Shown piece after piece: positions 33,331-45,014 of a stretch of DNA of 64,000 nucleotides. The notes below the pieces were generated by a model. It did not search any database. It saw only the letters and a program-made list of their open reading frames with translations, and was not told where the DNA came from. A program made the translations under genes and the position numbers. Position 1 is the stretch's first letter; each line of letters starts with the position of its first letter. Origin of the DNA: Zygnema cylindricum (taxonomy: Eukaryota; Streptophyta; Zygnematophyceae; Zygnematales; Zygnemataceae); assembly GCA_037447655.1 (NCBI GenBank), contig JBBHKE010003380.1, forward strand, positions 237,284-301,283, in the 5' to 3' direction.

Positions 33331-34829
33331 CTAATCCGCAACACGGACCCAGATGCTAACCCTTTTACGGGCACACCTTCATAGATGGCATCACTCCCAC
33401 CAGTGATTTAAAAACCATTACCCCCCAAAATTACCCTTAAATCAAGAGTCCCCACTAAGTTCTTTATAAAATCTACATCTTCCGAACTCATATTTTTATC
33501 TATGATAATTACCCTATTTTCTGATTTTTCCTCACTCTCTCCCATGGATTACTTTCCGCTATCACTATCTATTTTAATTCCCAAAATATATTCCTCCTCC
33601 CCTAAACCTTTCATCATATATTCCTCTTCTCCCCTTATCCTTTGGAGCCCCCTCTAGATTTACTTCTCCCCTTTACTCAGAATCTGTTGAAGTCTCCCTT
33701 TCCGACCAGTTTTCTGTTTCCAAAATATCTATGACATTATCCTCATTATTTTTATTTTTCCCTTTTTCAATTATGGATCCTAGATCCGACTTTTTCATTT
33801 CTAAGTCATACAATCTACACTCCTTAAAATCCTCAAGTACCTCCTCTCTCTTTACTTTCCTTATACCTCCAAAAACACACTGTTGCTTTCGTGGAATTTC
33901 TGTGTGTTTTTTTCTCTTTCCCATTTTACCGATGTGAATAAGCTCCTAAATATCTACATCCTCTTTCTCCTCTTCCCCTTCTTTTTCCTCATTCCCATTC
34001 CAACTTCTAATTTCTTCCAAACAAGGAGACCCCTCCATATAGTGAACCAGTTCAATACAAAACAAGCAAACCCCTTTTTCAAAGATCCCCTTTCTTTTCC
34101 TCTCTCTCTTTTTCCACCGAAGTTCCGATAAGGTTTACCTTTGTCTTTCTTCCTCTCTTCACGCTTCCGCTTCTCACCGTCATTCTTCTTATTACGCTGT
34201 CGCAAGTCAACAGTAGTGTTAGTGCATTTACCCTGTCACTTCCCCTACGAAGCTCTAAAGTTCTTTCCCTCACAAGAATTATCTCTATGGTAATGCTCCA
34301 AGTCCATAAGGAGCGATCCATTTCTTGTATACGATTAATAATGTTTTTCGTACTCATCTGAGAGTTTCATGATTAGTGTGTTAATGTTTCTCTTCTTAGA
34401 TTCTACATATCACGCACTAGCAAGCTAAACATATAACACAACAATATCATTGCAAAACTCTATCATGCTACGGCCTTTATAATTATAGGCATATATTTCT
34501 TGTTTTACTAATTGCTGCCTCTGTATAGTCTCACTCTTATAAATGTGACTTAGTGTTTCCTAGATTTCTGAAGACTAGGTTAGATTTAAAAAAGTGATAG
34601 CTATGGACTAAGACACATTTCTAAGTATGAGATGTTTTGCTATAGTGTTTTTATACTCCCAAATTCTACTGTCAATTTCTTCAGTTTTAGTTATTACCCC
34701 TACGAGTGGGACCGTAGCCGAGAGCCTAGCTCCCCTCATCATAGGTGTTCCTTTTCCTTTCTCCCCCATTCCCTCTTCCATGGCAATGATTTTCTCTTCA
34801 CCTTTGGTTGCATATGAACTCCATAGAAA
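33331..34829 (-). pseudogene. copia gag and linker remnant, second pol-deleted unit
   Basis: The minus strand encodes scattered Gag pieces: NIINRIQEMDRSLWTWS at about 34350-34300 and a charged linker around 33920-33680. The 34200-34829 block repeats 30060-30680 closely. The gag start is cut off at 34829 where element 3 begins. Its remainder would be expected beyond the right end of the window if element 3 inserted here. Confidence 0.65.
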
Positions 34830-35851
34830 TTAAAGGTTATTTAGTATTTTCTAGGTTTTGTAAAAGATAAAAATGTAGAAAAGAAGCAGAGGCAGTCTGC
34901 CTCTAACTCCTCTCTTCAGCTCCCACACTTGTGGAAGTCATCGAAAGTTGGAGAGGGAGTTAAAGCCATGGCTGCCCATGCTGTCCAGAGGGAGATGATA
35001 GTAGATTGGTAGATTTACCAGAATGGAACTTGACAGACCCAGGATTTGAACCTAGTACCTGTTGTTCGTCAAAGTCGCAGGCAATTGGTAGTTATATCGA
35101 ATTAGTTTAAGACCAGTGTTACGTGATATACGGTCTGATAAGTATAAATATGTTTATACGTAGACTATTTCATTTAACCGAATATTAGGACATAGATACA
35201 TTTTGTATTGTAGAGGATATAGAACATCTCGAAACAAATACCTTGCATTTGTTCAAGTATGACATAAATATGGCGAAAGTATTTATGACAGCTAAGATTG
35301 AAATCTGGTTTCGATCGGACGACCGCAAAGGATGCCGAGATCGCGGAATATGATTTTGGCGGTTAGGGGTCAACGCCACATCAAATGACAAGTGGCATAA
35401 CCACATTGGATTGTGGTATCTCCGAGAATAAAAGGAACGAATCCAGATATGACATCTGTCGACTTTTTGGCAATGTCGTAAAATATCCGTACACAAAGTA
35501 CACCGACACCTGTACCTTTCTGTACGACACAATATTGTAATTTGTGCCGTTTTGTACGACACGGTATTGTAATTGGTGCCATACCTTAGTAGATAGAGTT
35601 TGTGAGAGAGATAGGACTTTGAAAAATTAGGTAGATAGGTTCCTCTCTCCGAGAGATCTTTTGTACAAAAGGTCAACTCTGACCCATCATAACTTACTAC
35701 TCACGGGAGCAAATTCAAAGATTTTTTTTGCTATCGACTCAAGGGAGTCTTACCTTCCAAACGGTGAAAGTGGTTAGGTTTTTTTTTGCATGGGTGGCAG
35801 TTATTCTTGCTGAAACACAAAGGGGTCAGGGTTATCTCAGAGGCTTTGTGT
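34830..35851 (+). mobile_element. Element 3 5' LTR, first part
   Basis: It carries the LTR family marks: TATTTTCTAGG near the start, the hairpin arms around 34885-34980, and a GATTTGAACCTAGTACC tRNA-like block. It breaks off at the 3' LTR of element 2 and resumes at 48616. Confidence 0.75.
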
Positions 35852-36846
35852 TGCAATTTTGTGTCCTCCATTGGACTATAGAATTCAGGAAGCCTCTAGA
35901 TAGTTATTATCTAACCCACTTTCAATGGCAACCATTGCTACCCAAGCAGACAAAGAGACAATCTGACAGCACCCGTGTGCAGCCTGGACTCCCGTGAGTC
36001 TGTAGGAAAAAGAATTTATGAAAACGCCCAACCACGCGGTAAGTTATATGGCAGTAAAAATACCAATTTGTATAAACTCTCAAAGAGAGAGGTGACTGCC
36101 TACCAAAATTTACTAAGTCGTGATTCCCTCTAATAACTCCTATCTACTGAAGTACGGACCAATCACAATACTGTATTGTACCAAAAAGTACTACTGCCGG
36201 TGTACCTTTTTTACGGCCTATGTACGACAAGGCTATTAAGCGGACGTGTGTCCACTTTTCTCTCGTCCGTACAATCCTCGGAGTTCTCGCGACCGAATGT
36301 TATCTCTCCACGTGGCACCAGGTCATGCCACGTCACTAAATGCCAAAGTGACCATTCCGGGATCCTGACGATGACGTGCGCCGTCGGATAGAATTTCGTA
36401 TTTGATCTCAACCGTCGAAACAAATGTCTGATTCATTTGTTTTGTGCGGAATCATATTTGTACTGTATTTAATCCGCTCTATGTAGTTATGTCTGTATTT
36501 TAGTTAATCGAAATAACTACCGTAACAGTGTTTAAGTATTTATCAAACACTAAATACTCTAGCAAACTTCTACGACAGACCGGTTAGAGCTAACGGCTAC
36601 GCCATGCTCAGCCGGTCGGGGGTTCGAGTCTTGCCGAACTCAACCTTTTGTTTGAGAGTGACTTAGGTCACTCTTTAGTCGTGCACAAGTGAAGCCGAGG
36701 CAGCCATGGCTCCACTACTCTCTCTCTCTCTCCTTCAGTGACTACAAGAAGTATGGGGGATGGAGAGAGAGAGAGGTGGAGACAGACTACTTGTGCTCTC
36801 TTCACTTTTTATTTAATTTTGACCTAGAAAATACTTATTTTCAACA
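35852..36846 (-). mobile_element. Element 2 3' LTR, 995 bp
   Basis: The ends are TGCAATTTTGTGTCC at low coordinate and ...TTTTCAACA at high coordinate, next to the inverse polypurine tract CTCCCCTTATTTTCTAG. It matches 47623-48615 along its whole length. An antisense tRNA-like block (GGTTAGAGC ... GGTTCGAGTC) lies at 36575-36645. Confidence 0.9.
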
Positions 36847-38589
36847 CTCCCCTTATTTTCTAGTCTAGTTTTAATTTTTCTTTCAACCCGCATTTTCCCT
36901 ACAATATTTTAGTTTAGGAGAGGGCACAGGTTTGGTCATCATGTCAGCCACCATTTCTTCATCAAGTCTATACACAAGATTCAAAATTATATATTCAACT
37001 TTTTCTCTCACGAAGCTCAATCTTATGTCTATATGTTTAGCTTGAAATGTTGTTTGGATAAGGTGCAATTGCAATTGCAGCTTGATTATCGCAAAAGACT
37101 TCATGCACTCCCTCCTTCATATATCCCAGTTATTGCAACAATGACTTCACCCACATTAGTTTTTTTACAGCAGAACAAGACGCCATATACTCAGCCTCCA
37201 TAGTAGACTGAGCAACCATCATTTGTTGCTTACTGCTTCAACAGCAATCATCTTCCCCCACATACAAAACATATCCAGAAGTGCATCTTCTCATAGGTGC
37301 ATCCCCATGACTGACATCACTCTAAGTGGTGATATCAGTGTGCTCCCCTCCCAAATGCAACCATAATTCTCTAGTTCCAACCAGATATCTCATGACTCTT
37401 TTGGCTGCCTCCCAATCTCTCTTTCTAGGATCGTTAAGACTCATACTGAGGACTCCTACTGCTGGTGCTATGTCTGGCCTTGTACAGTTTATAAAGTAGA
37501 TCAAACTTCCTACGACCTGTTTCTAAGGAATAGACTTCATAAAATCTCTCTCGTCTAGACTCATATGATCATCTAAGTTTATCACTCCTCCTTCTACACT
37601 CCCATCACTTACTTTTTTCAAGTCCATGGGAGTGGTACAACTGTTAGCTTTCTCCATTTGAAATTTCTCAAGCATATTTCCTATTGCTTCTTTCTGAGTG
37701 AGTCTAATGATCTTTTTCCCCCTATCTCTTTCCATTTGGATTCCCAAAATATTTCTTGCCTCCCTTAAATCCTTCATGTCAAATTTGCTTCTATGATCTT
37801 TCTTTAACTTATTGATCTTTTTGAAAGAATTTCTTAACCCCAACAGATCATACACATAAATTGCAATAAAAATCACACCATCCTCATCTTCAAACATATA
37901 AATAGAATGGTTAGAGCTGATTCGGATATATCCTAGACTAGTAAGAAACTCATCTAGTTTTATATTCCATTTTTGGGGAGCTTGCTTAAGTCCATATAAT
38001 GACTTTATGAGCCTACAGACTTTGCTCTCTTCCCCATTCTCCACAAACCCTTCCGCGTGTCGCATGAAGATTTCTTCCTCTAACTCACTATTGAGGAAGG
38101 CGGTCTTAATGACCATCAGATGTATTTCCATGTCTTCCATTGCTGCCAGACTAAGGAGAATCTTTACTGATGGGAACCGAACAATTGGAGCAAACGTCTC
38201 CTCATAGTCAATCCCCTCTTTTTGGGTGAACCCCTTTGCTACCAAACGAGCCTTATATCTTTCAATGGTATTACCTGGGTCCAGTTTTAGTTTAAATACC
38301 CATTTACAGCCATTAAGTTTTCTGTCTGGAGGATAATCTGCTAGCTCCCAAGTATTTGCTTCCATGATGGAAGCCATCTCATCATTTATGACTCTAATCC
38401 ATCGGTCGTTTTCTAGGCTGTTCACTGCCTCTAAGTATGAGTGAGGCTCATCAGGATGAGATATCTTAGTTACCTTACGAGCAGCTTGTTTCTCTTGTCT
38501 CCTTTTGCTGCTCCTTCTTCCTCCCTCAAATTATGAGGGTGGAATAGAGGGAAGTCTTGGGTTTCTCCTTACAGTCTCATCGTTTCCCC
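36847..38589 (-). pseudogene. Element 2 pol, 3' part: reverse transcriptase and RNase H, decayed
   Basis: The longest open stretch (38425-37523, 300 codons) is copia RT: KWVFKLKLDPGN, KARLVAKGFTQKEG, DYEETFAPIVRFPSVK, LYGLKQAPQKW. The polymerase box reads YVYD instead of YVDD, so the enzyme would be dead even without the later breaks. Downstream pieces (37504-37322 and 37104-36883) encode FINCTRPDIAPAVGVLS and the RNase H tail DEEMVADMMTKPVPSPKLKY. Upstream codons continue at 45015 beyond element 1. Confidence 0.9.
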
Positions 38590-39588
38590 TGTTGAAATAA
38601 ATAGCTTTTGGGTATTTATAGGTCTTAGTATATTAGCGGATAAAGAAACATGCAGGCAGCTAGTCTTCATCTCTTCTCTCTTACCCCCATACTTTTTGTT
38701 GTCACTGAAGGAGAGAGAGAGTGATTGAGCCATGGCTGCCTTAGCTCCATAGACAGGGTTAAAGAGTGACCTTTAAGTCACTCTCTACAAAAAGGTTGAG
38801 TCCAACAAGACTCGAACCCTCGACCGGTAGAGTGTGGCGTAGCCGTCCCCTCTAACCAGTCTGTCGTAGATATTCGCTAGAGTATATAGTGTGTGACTTA
38901 TATTTAAAGTATGTTACATCCGCTAAACCGATTAACGAAAATGTAAATGTAACATCATAGAATAGGTTAAATTCAGTGCGGACTGGATCGCGCACGAAAC
39001 AAATGAATTTGACATTTGTTTCGACAGACGATATTGAATGCCGGTTCGTATCCAACAACATACGTCTTCACCGAGATCCCGAAATGGTCACTTTGGCGTT
39101 TTGTGACGTGGCATGAACTAGAGCCACGTGGAGAGATGACATTCGGTTTTGGGAATTCCGAAGAACTTACGGACGAGTGAAAAGCGAACACGCGTCCGTT
39201 TAATAGCCTTGCCGTACATAGGCCGTACAAAAGGTACACCGACGGTAGTACTTTTTGGTACGGTACACTATTCTTATTGGTCCGTACTTCAATAGATATA
39301 AGTTATTAGAGGGAATCAAGACTTAGTAAATCTTGGTAGGTAGTCACCTCTCCCTTTGAGAGTTTCTACAAATTGGTATTTTTTACTATCTCATAACTTA
39401 TCGCATGGTTGGGCGTTTTCACAAATTCTTTTTTCTACGGCCTCAGGGGAGTCTACGCTGCAGAGGAATACAGTGAGATTGTCTACTTGTGAGCTAGGGT
39501 AGCAGTGGTTGTCATTGAAAGTGGGTTAGTTAATAACTATCTAGAGACTTCCTAAATTTTGAAGTCCAATGGAAGACACAGATGTGCA
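38590..39588 (+). mobile_element. Element 1 5' LTR, 999 bp
   Basis: It runs from TGTTGAAATAAATAGC to GATGTGCA. The gag start codon ATG at 39569 is inside it, 20 bases before its end. Antisense tRNA-like block at about 38790-38872. Confidence 0.92.
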
Positions 39589-39600
39589 CGTTATGGGCCC
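39589..39600 (+). other. Element 1 primer binding site, half-tRNA type
   Basis: CGTTATGGGCCC follows the LTR directly. Eleven of twelve bases complement the anticodon arm of initiator tRNA-Met. It is read in frame as His-Val-Met-Gly-Pro in the gag ORF. Confidence 0.85.
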
Positions 39601-42600
39601 ACCCTCTAGGGTGACCATCTTCAATGGATCATGGTTTATCTATTTGGAAGCCATGATGATAGGGGCTTTGTGTGAAAAACGATACTGGGGTATTGTTAGC
39701 GGACAGGTGAAACGTCCACCGCATGGAACACCACCGGGATTTGGTGGAATAAGGTTTTCTATAGCAACATCTGCTACAACAGAAGAGGCAGATGATGGGG
39801 ACAGCAGTGTGTCCGAAAAAGGGAAAGAAAAGGAGACACCTCTTAATCCTATTCCTCCTATTCCTCCTATTCCCACGACACCCGGAGCGGTGATCGTGAA
39901 GACCGTGGAGACCGATATTCAAATGTGGGAAGACACCAACATGGCTGCCAAGACTTTCATTCTGAGACATCTCACACAATCTTTGGCAACTCCCCACCTT
40001 CACGTTTACAAGGCCGAGGAGTTGTGGGTGAGTTTGATAGAGATCTATAGAGTTGGAACAATTCAAGAGCTCCAGTTGGCAGAGCAAAAGTTGGGAAATT
40101 ATACTTACAAAGGGGGAAAGATGTTAGACTACTGAAATGATTTTTCTTGTTTGTATATGGAGATGGAGAATGCCAGATGGACAGGTACAATGAAGATGAA
40201 GGTTAACACTCTCATCATGAAGTTACGTGACGAGCATGAGAATATAGTGTACAGGGTACAGGGAATGAGTGATAGTTCATGGATGTGGAATACAGTGGTC
40301 CGCATGATACTTATGCAGGAGAACACGATTGAAATCATGAGAGGAGGAAAGAGCGTTCAAGCTCTAGCCGCCGGAGGGGACAGGTGGAGACCAGATCTGA
40401 AAAAATCATACAAAGGAGAAAGAGTTCAGCTAGAAGGACCAAGGCCCCCAAATGGCCTATGTCATTTTTGCAAAAAGCCAAGACACTTCATCGCAGATTG
40501 TGTCAAGCTGTCAGAGCTGAAGCTCTAAGAGAATCATGGAGGGGGTTTTTCCACAAGGAAGAAAAAGGCACTTTTGGTCACAAAGGTGACAAGAGACACC
40601 GAGGACGAGTCCCTTGAGGAGGACGGGGAGCTTCTTCTTGAGGAGAGTCTGGAGGAGAAGGAAATCCCTCAGAGATACAAATGTGCCCTTGGAGCAATTC
40701 GGGAAGCTCCACAGGAAGGATGGATCATCGACTCAGGTGCATCCATGCATATGTGTTATAACAATGACCTCTTCACTAAGCTAAGGAAAATCCCTACTAT
40801 AGAAATAGAGTATGGGGATGGGAGAGTGGTTACTACAGATCTAGTGGGATCAATAGATCTAAAAGTCTAAGTGGAGGGTAAGACTTCTATACTCACTTTC
40901 TCAGATGTGCTCTATATTTCTCAGCTGAGTAAAAATCTTGTCTTTACATCTGTTTTAGATCACAAAGAAATTGATACTTTCACTAGAAAGTGAGTCTTTA
41001 CAGCTAAGTTTGGGGATGAGGTTTACTTCACTCCAGATAAGGGTAGCCAAGGAATGTTTAGGCTTAACCTGAGTAATGAAAATAAAAATGTTTATTATGT
41101 TGGTGTCCCAAAGTTCATGATTTGGCACAAGCGGTTGGGGCATGTGCATTTTGATAGGTTGAGGGAAATAAATAAGCTTGGTGTAGTGGAAGGCGTTCAA
41201 TTCAGTAAAAATGAAATGGTGGATGATTGTAGTGGTAGTGCCCAAGGAAATGCTCAAAGATTTCCTTTTCCTAAAGCTGCCACATATAGAGGAGGGAAGG
41301 TATTAGATTTGATCCACACACATATTTGGGGACCAGCAAGGGTACCCTTAGTTGGAGGGAATATGTATTTGTTGACAATTAGTGATGACTGGTATAGATA
41401 TTCTAGAGTCTACTTCCTAAAAACCAATTCTGAAACACCAACTTACTTCAAATAATATAAAGCATTGAGTGAGAAGTTGCATGCAACCCCCATTAAAAGA
41501 ATAAAGAGTGATAACGTGGAAGAAAATACCTCTAACCACTTTGAGGAATACTTGAGAGATGAGGGAGTTCAACACCAGAAAGTTGTACCACATAATCTAG
41601 AGCAAAATGAAGTAGCTGAGAGGTTAATCCGAACACTAAGAGATAGTGTAAACAGTATGTTGGCTGACAAGTGTAAACAGTATGTTGGCTGACAAGAAAA
41701 TAGGAAAGAGATTTTGGGCAGAAGCCATGAATTGTGCCAACTATATTAAGAATAAAGTCCTTACCTCAGCAGTCAAAGGTATGACACCTTATGAGAGATG
41801 GGTTGGAAGGAAACCGGATATCTCTCACCTTAAAGTATTTGGTAACCAAGTTTACAGTCTAGATACGGACAATAAAAACTGGAAACTTGATGCTAATGGA
41901 AAACCCGGATATTTCGTAGGATATAACGAGGATGTCTTACGATATAGAGTTTATGACTTAGCAAAGCAAGATATCATTATGGTCAAACATCTAGTCGTTA
42001 TGGATGAAGGAAAGTCAATTGACCCCTTCAAATATACCAAAAAGATAATAACCATGTTTGAGTCTAAAAGTGAGGAGAACTCTGTTTTTCCTGAAAAGGA
42101 CATGAGTGAGACAGTGATTGCAGATTCAGGGGAGATCCAAGAAACAAAAGAGTTACCGGACACCACACATATTCCTAGGGACTTCGAGGAGACAAAAGTG
42201 GAGGAACCGAACTCAACTTCGATGGATAGGGGAGACGATGAGACGATAAGGAGAAACCCAGACTCAGAGTTTGAGGGAGGAAGAAGGAGCAGCAAAAGGA
42301 TACAAGAGAAACAAGCTTCTCGTAAGGTTACTAAGCTATCTCATCTTGATGAGCCTCGTTCATACCTAGAGGCTGTGAACAGCCCAGAAAAGGACAGATG
42401 GATTAGAGCCATATATGATGAGATGGCCTCCATCATGGAAGCAAATACTTGGGAGCTAGCAGATTGCCCTCCAGACATCAAAACCTATTGGCTATAAATG
42501 GGTATTTAAACTAAAACTGAACCCAGATAATACCGTTGAAAGATATAAGGCAGGTTTGGTAGCAAAAGGGTTCACCCAAAAAGAGGGGATTGACTATGAG

Positions 42601-43471
42601 GAGACATTTGCTCCAGTTGTTCGGTTCCCATCAGTAAGGATTCTCTTTAGTCTGGCAACAGCGGAAGACATGGAAATTCATCTGATGGACATTAAGACCG
42701 CCTTCCTCAATGGTGAGTTAAAGGAAGAAATCTTAATGCGGCAACCGGAAGGGTTTGTGGAGTATGGGGAAGAAAGCAAAATCTGTAGGCTCATAAAGTC
42801 ATTATATAGACTTAAGCAGGCTCCTCGACAGTGGGATAAAAAACTAGATGAGTTTTTTACTTGTCTAGGATATATCAGGATCAGTTCTGACCATTCTATC
42901 TATATGTTTGAAGATGAGGATGGTGTGATCTTTATTGCAATTTATGTGGATGATCTGCTGGTGTTAAGTAAGTCTTTGGAAAAGATCAATAAGTTGAAGA
43001 AAGATCTTAGAAGCAGATTTGACATGAAAGATTTAGGGGAGGCAAGATATATTTTGGGAATTCAAATGGAAAGAGATAGGGGGAAGAGGATCATAAGACT
43101 CACACAGAAAGAAGCAATAGGAAATATTCTTGAGAAATTTCAAATGGAGAAAGCTAACTGTTGTACCACTCCCATGGACTTGAAGAAAGTAAGTGATGGG
43201 AGTGTAGTAGAGGAGTGATAATCTTAGATGATCAGATGAGTCCAGAGGAGAGAGAGTTTATGAAGTCTATTCCTTACAGACAGGTCGTAGGAAGTTTAAT
43301 CTACTTTATGAAATGTACAAGGCCGAACATAGCGGCAGCTGTAAGATTCCTCAATAGGAGTCTTAACGATCCTAGAAAGAGAGATTGGGAGGCAGCCAAG
43401 AGAGTCATGAGATTGGTTGGAACCAGAGAATTATGGTACATTTGGAAAGGGAGCACAGTGATATCACCATG

Positions 43472-43728
43472 TTGATATTTGAGTATTTTCTAGGTCTGTA
43501 TTAGGATAGAAAATAGCAGAGGCAGTCTTCCTCGAACTCCCCTCTCCAAGCCCCCACACTTGTCGTAGTCACTAAAGGCAGGATAAGGAGCTAGAGCCAT
43601 GGCTGCCTAAGCTCACTAGAGAAGATAGGGGTGAATAAGGTAAATTTACCAAAAGGTACTTGACAAACCCAGGAACTGATCGTGGTACCTAACGTCCGTC
43701 AAGTCATCGGTAGTTGGTAGCTTTGTCA
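43472..43728 (+). mobile_element. Truncated LTR replacing part of RNase H in element 1
   Basis: TGTTGATATTTGAGTATTTT begins the piece, which follows the element 3 type of LTR through its hairpin and tRNA-like block and then stops. RNase H codons before it end at the LGG region and resume at MKEGVHEVFCDN, so about 80 codons are gone. This is a replacement or a deletion of most of an insertion, not a simple insertion. Confidence 0.75.
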
Positions 43729-44006
43729 AGAAATGGGATATATGAAGGAGGGAGTGCATGAAGTCTTTTGCGATAATTAAGCTGCAATCGCAATTGCAGC
43801 TTATCGAAAACAACATTTCAAAGAAAAACATATGGACATAAGATTAAGCTTCGTGAGAGAAAGAGTTGAAAATAAAATTTTAAATCTTGTGTATATACCT
43901 CATGAAGAAATGGTGGCTGACATGATGACCAAACCTGTGCCCTCTCCTAAACTAAAATATTGTCGGGAAAAATGCGGGTTGAAAGAAAAATTTAAATTAG
44001 ACTAGA

Positions 44007-44017
44007 AATTAGGGGAG
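44007..44017 (+). other. Element 1 polypurine tract
   Basis: AATTAGGGGAG directly precedes the 3' LTR start TGTTGAAATAA, the expected plus-strand primer position. Confidence 0.7.
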
Positions 44018-45014
44018 TGTTGAAATAAAATTTTTTGGGTATTTTATAGGTCTTAGTATATTAGCGGATAAAGAAACATGCAGGCAACTTGTCTTCATCT
44101 CTTCTCTCTTACTCCCATACTTGTTGTAGTCCTTGAAAGAGAGAGAGAGTGATGGAGCCATGGTTGCCTCAGCTCCATAGACAGGGTTAGAGAGTGACCT
44201 TAAAGTCACTCTCTACAAAAAGGTTGAGTCAAGCAAGACTCGAACCCCAGACCGGTAGAGCGTGGCGTAGCCGTCCGCTCTAACCAGTCTGTCGTACATG
44301 TTCGCTACAGTATATAGGGTGTGACTTATATTTTAAGTATGTTACTTCCCCTAAACTGATTAACGAAATGTAAATGTAACATCATAGAATAGGTTAAATT
44401 CAATGCGGATTGGATCCCACACGAAACAAATGAATCTGACATTTGTTTCGACAGACGATATTTAATGCCGGTTCTTATCTAATAGCATATGTCTTCGCCG
44501 AGATCTCGGAAAGGTCACTTTGGCGTTTTGTGACGTGGCATGACTTGGAGCCACGTGGAGAGATGACATTTGGTCGTGGGAATTCTGTGGAACGTACAGA
44601 CGAGTGAAAAGCGGACATGCGTCGGTTTAATAACCTTGTCCTACATAGGCCGTACAAAAGGTTTACCAGCAGTAGTACTTTTTGGTACGGTACAGTAATC
44701 TGATTGGTCGTACTTCAGTAGATAGAAGTTATTAGAGGGAATCAGGACTTAGAAAATTTTGGTAGGTAGTCACCTCTCCCTTTGAGAGTTTGTACAAATT
44801 GGCATTTTTTACTGCCTCATTACTTATCGCCTGGTTGGGCGTTTTCAGAGATTATTTTTCCTATGGACTCAAGGGAGTCCAGGCTACACAGAGGCACACT
44901 CAGATTGTCTACTTAACTGCTTGGGTAGCAGTGGTTGTCATTGAAAGTGGGTTAGTTAATAACTATTTATAGGCTTCCTAAATTCTGTAGTCCAATGAAT
45001 GACACAAAATTGCA
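44018..45014 (+). mobile_element. Element 1 3' LTR, 997 bp
   Basis: TGTTGAAATAAAATTTT to ACAAAATTGCA; it aligns end to end with 38590-39588 with many substitutions and small indels. Confidence 0.92.

Larger units (their letters stand above)
39569..43985 (+). pseudogene. Element 1 gag-pol, broken
   Basis: The frame opens at ATG 39569 inside the LTR and runs through Gag to a CHFCKKPRHFIADC zinc knuckle (near 40460). It continues through protease (DSGASMHM), pre-integrase (WHKRLGHVHFDRL), integrase and RT with intact YVDD (about 42947). In-frame stops occur at 40133, 40526, 40868, 40991 and 41453. A 25-base tandem duplication (41646-41670 and 41671-41695) shifts the frame, and a one-base shift lies near 42475. 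RNase H is interrupted by an LTR piece at 43472-43728, and its tail (DMMTKPVPSPKLKYC) follows to about 43985. Most stops differ from element 2 by one base, so they are recent single lesions. Confidence 0.92.
38590..45014 (+). mobile_element. copia element 1, full length but decayed, nested in element 2
   Basis: The 5' LTR is 38590-39588, the primer binding site follows at once, and the 3' LTR is 44018-45014. The flanks TCCCC and TCCGC agree at four of five bases. The element lies opposite to its host element 2, and the two are close relatives. The LTRs differ noticeably from one another, so this insertion is older than element 5. Confidence 0.93.

Noticed and set aside
43646-43831. Minus-strand 61-codon frame in element 1
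   Set aside because: It is a shadow across the LTR fragment and RNase H remnant on the plus strand.
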